Source: an uncultured bacterium (GTDB lineage: Bacteria > Chloroflexota > Anaerolineae > J036 > Brachytrichaceae). Taken from it: a stretch of DNA of 34,073 nucleotides. The position numbers and the translations under genes are program-made. The notes under the pieces are model-generated. The model was not told the origin of the DNA. It searched no databases and worked only from the letters and a program-made list of their open reading frames with translations. Location: contig CAIXPS010000047.1 in assembly GCA_903921365.1 (NCBI GenBank), positions 1 to 34,073 on the forward strand, in the 5' to 3' direction. Positions 8,096 through 14,917 of this stretch are shown here, piece after piece (position 1 is the stretch's first letter; the number at the start of each line of letters is the position of its first letter).

Positions 8096-8797
8096 ATGAT
8101 TACGATTAAAGGACTGCGGGATGGCTTACTGGTCATCTTCGATCAACAACCCTGGTTGACGCAAGTGAGAGAGCTTGAGAGCAAGCTCGAAGCCAATGCG
8201 CACTTTTTCAAGGGCGGCCGCATCGCGATGGATGTCAGGTCACTGGCATTGAGCCGGGACGAAATCAAACGCGTCGACGCGTTGCTGACCCAGCATGAAG
8301 TGTCACTGTGGGCAATACTTTCGCAGGATGAAAGCACGCGGCACACCATTAAGGCATTCGGATTTGCGACTTCCCTCGCCGAGCAAAGCCAGCCGGTCGC
8401 CGAACCCTCAGGCGCGGAAAGTGAACAAAATGCGGCTGAGAATACAGTCACCGAGGGCACAGACGGATTGCTCGCCCGAAAGCGCGTCCGTTCGGGTCAA
8501 ATCCTGCGCCATCCCGGCCATATTGTCGTCATCGGCGATGTCAACCCCGGCGCCCAATTAATCGCAGGGGGTGATATTATTGTATGGGGTAAATTGCACG
8601 GTGTAGCGCATGCTGGAGCACTAGGAGATAATAGTGCTGTGATATGTGCGCTGGAGTTAATGCCAAGTTTGCTGAAAATAGCTGACGCGACTCGCACTAG
8701 TTCGCCGTTAAGCCAGAAGCGCGGGCGCATCAAGCAGCCGGAAACGGCAATGCTTGAACTTCAGGAGATAAAGATAACCTCTTGGCGTGAGAAATAG
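8096..8797 (+). CDS. minC: Septum-site determining protein MinC
   Basis: MinC inhibits FtsZ assembly away from mid-cell after recruitment by MinD. The 233-residue protein has an N-terminal FtsZ-inhibiting domain (about 1-95), a Ser/Glu-rich linker, and the C-terminal beta-helix. The helix holds the motifs RSGQILRHPGHIVVIGDVN, GAQLIAGGDIIVWG and LHGVAHAG, which mediate dimerisation and MinD binding. After the helix it has an unconserved tail with a basic stretch. The start is two bases from the mrdA stop, so translation is probably coupled. Confidence 0.95.
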   Translation: MITIKGLRDGLLVIFDQQPWLTQVRELESKLEANAHFFKGGRIAMDVRSLALSRDEIKRVDALLTQHEVSLWAILSQDESTRHTIKAFGFATSLAEQSQPVAEPSGAESEQNAAENTVTEGTDGLLARKRVRSGQILRHPGHIVVIGDVNPGAQLIAGGDIIVWGKLHGVAHAGALGDNSAVICALELMPSLLKIADATRTSSPLSQKRGRIKQPETAMLELQEIKITSWREK

Positions 8798-8866
8798 ATC
8801 ATAATTTTGTATTTACAGCGTGAGATCAATAGGGATCTTATGCAGGAGTTGGAGAACGGTAACTGA

Positions 8867-9652
8867 ATGCAATCGGTAGTCATTACAGTCACGTCTGGTA
8901 AGGGCGGCGTGGGCAAGACCACCTGCTCCGCAAATGTGGGCTGCGCGCTGGCGTTGCTCCAGAAAAAAGTGATCGTCATGGACGGCGACATCGGCCTGCG
9001 CAACCTTGACATTGTCATGGGGCTCGAAAACCGCATTGTTTACGATGCAGTCGATGTGATCGAGGGCCGCTGCCGGTTGCGGCAGGCCTTGATCCGTGAC
9101 AAGCGAGCGCCAGAACTTTATCTGCTGCCCACCGCGCAGACACGCGATAAATCTGCAATTAACCCCCAGCAAATGGTGCAGTTGTGCGATGAGTTGCGCA
9201 AAGACTTTGACTTTATCCTGATCGATTCGCCCGCTGGGATTGAACAGGGTTTTCACACCTGTCTTGCGCCCGCCAACCGCGTGCTCATCGTGACAAATCC
9301 CGAAGTATCCTCAGTGCGTGACGCCGATCGGGTCATCGGATTGGTCGAATCGCAGGAAAAAGGCCCCGCGCACCTTGTCATCAACCGGCTTGTGATGAGC
9401 CGCGTCAAGAGGCAGGAAATGTTGTCCGTGGATGACATCATTGAAGTGCTTTCGACGGAAGTGATTGGCATTGTTCCCGAGGACGAAAACATTCTTATGT
9501 CCACAAACCGGGGAACACCCGTCGCCTTAAATGGTCGTTCGCCGGCTGCTTTAGCGTTTCACGATATTGCCCGGCGCTTAACAGGTGAGGATGTGCCGCT
9601 GAACACCCAGCAACCCACATCGTTTCTGCAGAGATTGTTCGGAAGAGGATGA
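8867..9652 (+). CDS. minD: Septum-site determining ATPase MinD
   Basis: MinD is a membrane-associated ATPase that carries MinC and is displaced by MinE. The 261-residue protein has the deviant Walker A motif GKGGVGKTT (11-19), the switch segment MDGDIGLRNLD and the LIDSPAGIEQG Walker B region. It ends in an amphipathic helix, SFLQRLFGRG, the usual membrane-targeting sequence. A 69-base gap, the largest in this operon, separates it from minC and carries AGGAG/GGAG sequences before the ATG. The stop overlaps the minE start as ATGA. Confidence 0.97.
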   Translation: MQSVVITVTSGKGGVGKTTCSANVGCALALLQKKVIVMDGDIGLRNLDIVMGLENRIVYDAVDVIEGRCRLRQALIRDKRAPELYLLPTAQTRDKSAINPQQMVQLCDELRKDFDFILIDSPAGIEQGFHTCLAPANRVLIVTNPEVSSVRDADRVIGLVESQEKGPAHLVINRLVMSRVKRQEMLSVDDIIEVLSTEVIGIVPEDENILMSTNRGTPVALNGRSPAALAFHDIARRLTGEDVPLNTQQPTSFLQRLFGRG

Positions 9653-9930
9653 ACGCGTTTAAAAATTTGTTCAAGGGTCGTAACAGTGCTGACGAAGCAA
9701 AACAGCGGCTGCGTTTTGTGTTGATCCATGACCGCGCCGAGATTCCGCCCGGAGTTCTCGACCTGATCAAGGATGACATTATCGCTGTCATCTCACGCCG
9801 CCTGCCCATCGATCGCAACAGCGTCACCGTCAACATCGATGTCGTTGGAGAAGAAAACCGATTACTCGTTGATATACCACTGCTTGCGGACTCAAGACGC
9901 AAGGTGGATGGTCAGAGACGAAAATCTTAA
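9649..9930 (+). CDS. minE: Cell division topological specificity factor MinE
   Basis: MinE stimulates MinD ATPase and sets the oscillation or gradient of the Min system. The 93-residue protein has a basic, amphipathic N-terminus (MNAFKNLFKGR), the anti-MinCD segment with AKQRLRFVLIHDRAEIPPG, and the C-terminal specificity domain ending in VDIPLLADSRRK. The start overlaps the minD stop by ATGA, and the ribosome-binding site AGAGG lies within minD. MinE indicates a Min system of the gram-negative or clostridial type rather than the DivIVA-only type. Confidence 0.94.
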   Translation: MNAFKNLFKGRNSADEAKQRLRFVLIHDRAEIPPGVLDLIKDDIIAVISRRLPIDRNSVTVNIDVVGEENRLLVDIPLLADSRRKVDGQRRKS

Positions 9931-9948
9931 CCTGCGTCCGGTAAACTA

Positions 9949-11049
9949 ATGCCAGATAGACGTTTATGGCGGCATTTTGACTTCCTGCTACTCATCGGGC
10001 TGATTCTGCTATTGATCGCAGGCACAGCGATGGTGTACAGCGCATCGCGCGGCGACCCGCTGATTGAGCGCACGCCTACAGACCAGGCCATTACTGCGCT
10101 CGTCGGCCTGATTCTTGTGCTGGTGATCAGCCTTGTCGACTACACGCTATTCAAGAATGTCGCGCTTGGGATATACGCGCTGGTCGTTTTCTCGCTGGTC
10201 GCCGTTCTGGTTGTCGGCGCCGAGAGGTTTGGCGCTCGGCGCTGGTTTGAGTTTGGAGGGTTTGACGTTCAACCCGGTGAACTCGCCAAGCTCTTTCTAG
10301 GAATCGTCCTGGCGAAGTTTGTTGCCGACCGCCAGGGTAAGCGCCCCTATCTCGAAACAGTAGGCTTATCGTTCCTGTTGATCCTCCCATGCATCGTATT
10401 GATCATGCGACAACCCAACTTGAGCAGCGCACTGATCATCCTGTTCATGTGGATGGCAATCATTTTCGTCGGCGGCATCGAACGCCAGCACATGCTGATC
10501 ATCGGCATCACGGCCGCCGCAATGGTATTGATGGTAATACAACTCGGGTTGATCCAGCCGTACCAGGTGGATCGTCTGCAAAAGCTGCTTGGGATCAATG
10601 TGGCTGCCGGCGACAATTTCCAATCCGAACAAGCGCTTATCGCCCTTGGCTCTGGCGGCTGGCTTGGACAGGGGTTTTCCCAGGGTCAACAAAGCCAGTT
10701 GCGCTTTCTCCCGGTGCGGCACACTGACTTCATTTTCTCGGTGATCGGTGAGGAACTCGGGTTTGTCGGGTCAATGGTGTTCATCGGCCTGTTAGGATTC
10801 ATCATCTACCGCGCCCTGCGCGCCGCCTGGATTGCGCGCGACACATTTGGCCGGTTACTCTGCGTCAGCATTGGCGCGGTGCTCTTTTTGCAGACGTATA
10901 TCAACCTGGGGATGCAGGTTGGCATTATGCCCGTAACTGGCGTAGTGCTTCCCTTCGTCAGCTACGGACGCAGCAATCTGCTTGCGGCGATGGCAGCAAT
11001 CGGCGTTGTTGAAAGTGTTGTAATGCGCTACCGCAAGCTTGAGTTTTAG
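9949..11049 (+). CDS. rodA: Peptidoglycan polymerase RodA (SEDS family)
   Basis: RodA is the SEDS glycosyltransferase that polymerises lipid II and works with PBP2. The 366-residue protein has about ten membrane segments. It carries the conserved HTDFIFSVIGEELGFVG segment, whose Asp260 corresponds to the catalytic aspartate of the family. The C-terminal signature GIMPVTGVVLPFVSYGRSN is also present; the last residues differ slightly from the usual GGSS. The assignment to RodA rather than FtsW rests on its place at the end of the mre/mrdA/min operon. The gene follows minE by 18 bases and ends four bases from the convergent rsfS. Confidence 0.93.
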   Translation: MPDRRLWRHFDFLLLIGLILLLIAGTAMVYSASRGDPLIERTPTDQAITALVGLILVLVISLVDYTLFKNVALGIYALVVFSLVAVLVVGAERFGARRWFEFGGFDVQPGELAKLFLGIVLAKFVADRQGKRPYLETVGLSFLLILPCIVLIMRQPNLSSALIILFMWMAIIFVGGIERQHMLIIGITAAAMVLMVIQLGLIQPYQVDRLQKLLGINVAAGDNFQSEQALIALGSGGWLGQGFSQGQQSQLRFLPVRHTDFIFSVIGEELGFVGSMVFIGLLGFIIYRALRAAWIARDTFGRLLCVSIGAVLFLQTYINLGMQVGIMPVTGVVLPFVSYGRSNLLAAMAAIGVVESVVMRYRKLEF

Positions 11050-11053
11050 GCGG

Positions 11054-11443
11054 TCACTGCATGCGCAACAACACTGGCGCAGCCGACCACAACCCTTCCA
11101 GATTATAGTAAGCGCGCACCGTTGGCGTGAATATGTGGATGACGACGTCTATGTAGTCGATTAACACCCAGCCGGTTTCGCCATTACCTTCCACGTGACG
11201 CGCCTTTAGCTTGTACTCTTTGCGCATGACATCCTGCACATTGGCAGAAATGCCGTCCAGCTGGCGATCCACGGCGCCTGAACAAATCACGAAGTAATCG
11301 GTGACTGAAGACACCCTGCGCAAATCGAGCAGCACGACATTCTCGGCTTTCTTGTCTGCGGCGGCATCCACGGCCATGCGAGCGAAGGTAATTGCATCTG
11401 TGCCTGGACGCGGTGTGACCACCGTTTCCTGGTCGCTGATCAT
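11054..11443 (-). CDS. rsfS: Ribosomal silencing factor RsfS (Iojap family)
   Basis: RsfS binds ribosomal protein L14 and prevents subunit joining under starvation. From the ATG at 11443 the protein has 129 residues. Family features include the segment VVLLDLRRVSSVTDYFVICSG and the C-terminal WVLIDYIDVVIHIFTP, ending with a YYNLEGLW-like motif. The true start is uncertain. The only strong AAGGAG lies about 24 bases before this ATG and six bases before an in-frame ATA. A longer frame to 11536 would add an unlikely hydrophobic N-terminus. It is convergent with rodA and divergent from the Amt-fold gene. Confidence 0.9.
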   Translation of the reverse strand: MISDQETVVTPRPGTDAITFARMAVDAAADKKAENVVLLDLRRVSSVTDYFVICSGAVDRQLDGISANVQDVMRKEYKLKARHVEGNGETGWVLIDYIDVVIHIFTPTVRAYYNLEGLWSAAPVLLRMQ

Positions 11444-11548
11444 CTCTGTTAACTGTTCTATAGCATGCTCCTTATATAAAATATGAATTATGAAACTCAC
11501 AAACGGAACGGACGAAATGGCTCTTATGGTGAACAATTATATCCTTGA

Positions 11549-11554
11549 TATACT
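11549..11554 (+). promoter_or_regulatory. Candidate -10 element giving a leaderless transcript
   Basis: TATACT lies nine bases before the ATG at 11563, so transcription from it would begin at or within two bases of the start codon. No ribosome-binding site precedes that ATG. The -35 region is weak (TTATGG at 11524-11529, spacing 19). Confidence 0.3.
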
Positions 11555-11562
11555 TGATTAGC

Positions 11563-13149
11563 ATGTCGGCCGCGCGTCTATTACCGTTTCTATTGCCTTT
11601 AGGCATCTGGCTCGCACAGTCAACAGCCACGCCTCGCGCGCAGGAGTCGCGTCTCGCTGCCAGCGGCCTTGTGGCGATCATTGTCTCGTTCCTGGCTTAC
11701 TTAACCCTGGGCTTTGGTTTCATGTTTGGCGGTGTGGGCACTGTTACAAGCATCCCTGATCCCGCACAGTCCGTGAGTTATTTCACTTTGCCAGTCGCCG
11801 ATCAGACATGGGGCATCCTTGGACTGCGCGGGTTCCTGCTCTATTCGGTTCCACCCGCCGCGCTGGACCTGTTCATCAGCTTTGCGCCACTGGTGGCAAC
11901 CGTTGCGGTGATGTTGTCCAGTATTCTGGTGTCACGCACAGGCATGGCAACACAGATCACCGCCGTGACATTGATCAGCGGTTTCATTTTCCCAGTCGCA
12001 GGATTCTGGCTATGGGGCGGCGGATGGCTGGGCGCCCTGGGCATCAACCTGAACCTGGGTCATGGCGCCGTCGACATTGGCGGTGTGAGCACTGCGGCAG
12101 TGACGGCAGGAGCCGCCGGCATGGCGTGGCTGTTGCGAGGGTCGCGCGACCAACAGTCGCTTCCACCACAGCTGCCGGCCAGTTACCATCCGTTCAGGGC
12201 GCTGATTGGCATCGTCTGTATGATTATTGGAGCCTGCGCCTTCTTCGCAGGAAATTCTCTATACCCAACAGTGGCCGAGAGCGCGACAAGTCAATACACG
12301 ATCAACATCCTGGTTGCGTGTAGTGTTGCGAGTCTGGTTGCTCTGGCGTATAGCGCGTTCGCGCTGCACCGTCCGGATATCCTGATCACCGGGCGAGCCG
12401 TTCTCGCAGCGCTGATCATGACTGCCGCCGGTGGAATTCTGTATTCGTCCGGCGTGGCTGCCCTTCTCGGACTATTGGCCGCACTCATCGCCATACTGGG
12501 CGCCTACACAATGACAATAGTCTTGCGAATTCGAGATGATATTGGGATTGTCACCACAGCACTACTTGCGGGCATCGCCGGTTTGATGTGCGTTGGCGTA
12601 TTCGCCAACGGAAACTATGGGAGCGGATGGAATAGCGTAGGCGCGAAGGCATACCTGGGAATAAATGGGATGGGCATCAGCGGATTAGTCTCAACCGGGA
12701 CAGCGGCAACCGATCCCGGCCAACTCACAGCCCAATTGACAGCCATATTCGCTATCGTCGCATTCTCGTTTGCCATCTTTGCTATCCCCGCGCTTGCGAT
12801 CAGACGAGTGAGCATCCCTCAATATAGCAGTGACATCGCCATGCCGGCGCCGCAAGCCGCCTCGATATCACAATCACAGGACATCTCCCCAACGCCCGAA
12901 CCTATTTCGGTTACAGCAACCTCGTCGCAAAAACCAGCAGCGGATAAACCAAATCCGGGCGCCACGCTGCTTGAGAGGCTGCGAATGGCGCGCGTAGTGC
13001 GCGCCTCGAACAAATCCACTCCCGCGCCTGCACAGGCTCGCCATGTGGCATATCCGATGCGCGCAGGCGGTCGCCGTGTGCTCCTCAGGCCGCTAATGCG
13101 ATCAAAGGAAGCTCCGGTCGCCTCGGAATCCGGCGAGAAAGCTGACTAA
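11563..13149 (+). CDS. Amt/Rh-fold membrane protein lacking the pore histidines
   Basis: This 528-residue protein has about eleven membrane segments (to about residue 415) and a Pro/Ser/Ala-rich cytosolic tail ending in a basic region. The core follows the ammonium transporter layout. There is GFGFMFGG after the second helix, then a FISFAPLVAT segment at the position of the Amt FFQ..FA..A helix. WLWGGGWLG (149-157) comes next, followed by VDIGG (170-174) and AGAAGMAWLL at the Amt DFAGG...HINAGVAGL position. The conserved aspartate is kept (Asp171). The first pore histidine is replaced by Ala179, and no histidine occurs at the second position (region 325-350 or 361-372). Ammonia conduction is therefore doubtful. 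A TTG at 11545 in frame is an alternative start. Confidence 0.65.
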   Translation: MSAARLLPFLLPLGIWLAQSTATPRAQESRLAASGLVAIIVSFLAYLTLGFGFMFGGVGTVTSIPDPAQSVSYFTLPVADQTWGILGLRGFLLYSVPPAALDLFISFAPLVATVAVMLSSILVSRTGMATQITAVTLISGFIFPVAGFWLWGGGWLGALGINLNLGHGAVDIGGVSTAAVTAGAAGMAWLLRGSRDQQSLPPQLPASYHPFRALIGIVCMIIGACAFFAGNSLYPTVAESATSQYTINILVACSVASLVALAYSAFALHRPDILITGRAVLAALIMTAAGGILYSSGVAALLGLLAALIAILGAYTMTIVLRIRDDIGIVTTALLAGIAGLMCVGVFANGNYGSGWNSVGAKAYLGINGMGISGLVSTGTAATDPGQLTAQLTAIFAIVAFSFAIFAIPALAIRRVSIPQYSSDIAMPAPQAASISQSQDISPTPEPISVTATSSQKPAADKPNPGATLLERLRMARVVRASNKSTPAPAQARHVAYPMRAGGRRVLLRPLMRSKEAPVASESGEKAD

Positions 13150-13958
13150 GACGCGCGCCACATCCGCGCCAGGCGCCGATACATATCGAAGTTGTAATAA
13201 GCCGTCAAAGCGCACAAGCGCAGACCGTGCAGCCCATCCTGATACCCTTTCAATTGAATGAAACGCCGCCGGAACTCCCGCGCCGGCTGCAAGACAAAAT
13301 TGCGGGGTTTTGGCCGTATGCCCTGCTTGAATAGAATCCCGGCGTCAAGTTCAGCATACTTCTTCTGCTTCATGTGGAACTGATCCACCGTTTCGTAGTT
13401 ATAGTGAACCAGTGTGTTTTTCAAGTAACCCATTGTCCCCTGAAACAGGGCGACCTCATGAACCTCACGTGAGGGGTCGAACGACGCGCGACCGACCTGA
13501 AATAACCGCGCCTGGAAGTCAGGATACCAACCGGCGCCACGGGTTAACCGGCCAAACAGGTAATTGTCGCGTGGGACAGCCCACACAGGGTGATCGCTGG
13601 ATCGGACTGAGGCTCGAAGTTCCACCGCCAGCGCATCCGCACAACGCTCATCGGCATCTATAAAAAAGACCCATGCGGCATTTGACGCCGACAGTGCGGC
13701 GTTCCGCTGTTGGGCGAAATTCTGGAAGGGGTGCGCGATGACAGTGGCGCCCGCATCACGCGCAATGGCCTGCGTATTATCCGTGCTGCCTGAATCAAAC
13801 ACGATCCGTGTATCCGCCCAACGCACTGTCTGAAGACAATCTGCAATATGTTTCTGTTCGTTGTAAGTGAGGATCACCGCAGCGACACTCACCGCAGCGC
13901 CTGTCTGATAATCCGTCTCAGGTTTTGCCAGCATGAAGTCTATTTTAGGACTACCCAT
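13146..13958 (-). CDS. Glycosyltransferase family 2 (WaaE/KdtX-like)
   Basis: This 270-residue protein is a GT-A fold glycosyltransferase that transfers a sugar from a nucleotide donor in the cytoplasm. It starts with VAAVILTYNEQKHIADCL, the usual first strand and helix. FDSGSTDNT follows, and then the metal-binding DAD (101-103) in FFIDADER. The later region carries AVPRDNYLFGRLTRGAGWYPD, seen in the LPS-core glucosyltransferase-like subgroup. No membrane segment is present. It overlaps the convergent Amt-fold gene by four bases and starts 41 bases from tRNA-Cys. A second in-frame ATG at 13934 is possible. The acceptor is unknown. Confidence 0.85.
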   Translation of the reverse strand: MGSPKIDFMLAKPETDYQTGAAVSVAAVILTYNEQKHIADCLQTVRWADTRIVFDSGSTDNTQAIARDAGATVIAHPFQNFAQQRNAALSASNAAWVFFIDADERCADALAVELRASVRSSDHPVWAVPRDNYLFGRLTRGAGWYPDFQARLFQVGRASFDPSREVHEVALFQGTMGYLKNTLVHYNYETVDQFHMKQKKYAELDAGILFKQGIRPKPRNFVLQPAREFRRRFIQLKGYQDGLHGLRLCALTAYYNFDMYRRLARMWRAS

Positions 13959-13999
13959 ATTCTGTATTTTGCGGTATTATTAAGGGGCTAACTTGACTG

Positions 14000-14071
14000 G
14001 GCGACGTGGCCAAGTGGTAAGGCGAGGGTCTGCAAAACCCTTATTCATGGGTTCGATTCCCATCGTCGCCT
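14000..14071 (+). tRNA. tRNA-Cys (anticodon GCA)
   Basis: The sequence folds as a cloverleaf with acceptor arms GGCGACG and CGTCGCC and D arm GCCAAGTGGTAAGGC. The anticodon arm AGGGT-CTGCAAA-ACCCT reads GCA, and the T arm is ATGGG-TTCGATT-CCCAT. The discriminator base is T (14071), typical of tRNA-Cys. CCA is not encoded. Confidence 0.95.
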
Positions 14072-14085
14072 TGTGCGGATAAAAC

Positions 14086-14118
14086 AACGAGGGTCTATCT
14101 TATCGATAGACCCTCGTT
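14086..14118. terminator. Bidirectional hairpin terminator between tRNA-Cys and tetR
   Basis: AACGAGGGTCTATC (14086-14099) pairs perfectly with GATAGACCCTCGTT (14105-14118) around a five-base loop. On (+) it is followed by CTGTTTAATTATT, and on (-) by GTTTTAT, so it can end both the tRNA transcript and the convergent tetR transcript. Confidence 0.85.
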
Positions 14119-14129
14119 CTGTTTAATTA

Positions 14130-14714
14130 TTAGTTAAGCGCCAACCACTGCTCAATCTGCCGGATAGCCGCTTCGGCTTTATCTGGTCTTGCAGTCAGCC
14201 ACAACCCGGCGCCTTCCACCAGTGTCACTATCGTGGCTGCCATCGCTGCTGACTCAATCACCCTTCCCCACGCCTGTTGCGCAACACCCGCACTCAGTAT
14301 GTTTTCAAGCTGGTTCTGCCAATATGCATCCTGTTGTATGGCGTAACTCTGAGCCAGGCCGTGCTGCGCGCGCAGGTTGGTCTCAGCCAGCACGATGAGT
14401 AGCTCAGGCTCTGTCCGAACCAATAAGCGCAACCGTCGCAGATACTCGCGCATCTGCTCGACTGGCGTCCCGGCGAGGTCATGCAACAGGGAGTGCAGGC
14501 GTTCATTCGTGTACACAAGCACAGCCTGGATGAGCACCTCTTTCGTCGCGAAGTAATGATGTAATGTTGCGCCATTGATGCCAACCTGATACGCAACATC
14601 GCGCACGCGCAGTCCCTCGTAACCTCGCTCCGCAATCGTCTCAAACGCCGCAACGATCAAAGCGTGCCGCCGGTCTGTTTTGACTGACGTCGAATCATGT
14701 GGTGTTATAGCCAA
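14130..14714 (-). CDS. TetR/AcrR family transcriptional regulator
   Basis: The protein has 194 residues from a TTG start at 14714, chosen because AGGAG lies six bases before it. Upstream in-frame ATG use would read through an operator-like repeat. The N-terminal helix-turn-helix covers about residues 16-62, with GYEGLRVRDVAYQVGINGA and LHHYFATKEVLI. The C-terminal ligand domain ends in a Trp-rich helix and is not assignable to a ligand class. Three copies of a near-palindromic site, CAAAC(A/G)-NN-TGTT(T/A)G, lie within 205 bases upstream, which suggests autoregulation. It is downstream of the acyltransferase gene on the same strand and may share read-through transcription. Confidence 0.88.
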   Translation of the reverse strand: MAITPHDSTSVKTDRRHALIVAAFETIAERGYEGLRVRDVAYQVGINGATLHHYFATKEVLIQAVLVYTNERLHSLLHDLAGTPVEQMREYLRRLRLLVRTEPELLIVLAETNLRAQHGLAQSYAIQQDAYWQNQLENILSAGVAQQAWGRVIESAAMAATIVTLVEGAGLWLTARPDKAEAAIRQIEQWLALN

Positions 14715-14748
14715 TAAGCGCTCCTGTACTCCATCAGACCCTCTAAAC

Positions 14749-14762
14749 CAAACAACTGTTTG
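14749..14762 (-). promoter_or_regulatory. Operator-like site 1 for the adjacent TetR
   Basis: The sequence CAAACA-AC-TGTTTG is a perfect dyad with a 2-bp centre. It lies 35 bases upstream of the tetR TTG start. A candidate -10 (TACAAT on the (-) strand) lies about 20 bases further upstream, so a bound repressor would sit at the transcription start. Confidence 0.55.
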
Positions 14763-14860
14763 ATTGCTTACGCACTTATTGTAATGCCGATTCAAGAAAG
14801 CCAAACCGTGCACTTACGAAGCCGCAGTACAAAATAGAGTTCTTCCAGTCGATTATCTAT

Positions 14861-14874
14861 CAAACAGTTGTTAG
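14861..14874. promoter_or_regulatory. Operator-like site 2
   Basis: CAAACA-GT-TGTTAG repeats the dyad of site 1 with one mismatch in the second half-site. An AGTCGAT element lies a short distance to its left, as in site 3. Confidence 0.5.
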
Positions 14875-14903
14875 AATACCAAAATAACCCAACGCAAGTC
14901 GAT

Positions 14904-14917
14904 CAAACGGTTGTTAG
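14904..14917. promoter_or_regulatory. Operator-like site 3, overlapping the acyltransferase stop codon
   Basis: CAAACG-GT-TGTTAG has the same orientation as site 2, with 43 bases between their starts. It overlaps the stop codon (14914-14916) of the acyltransferase gene. AGTCGATCAAAC shows that the flanking sequence is shared with site 2. Confidence 0.5.
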
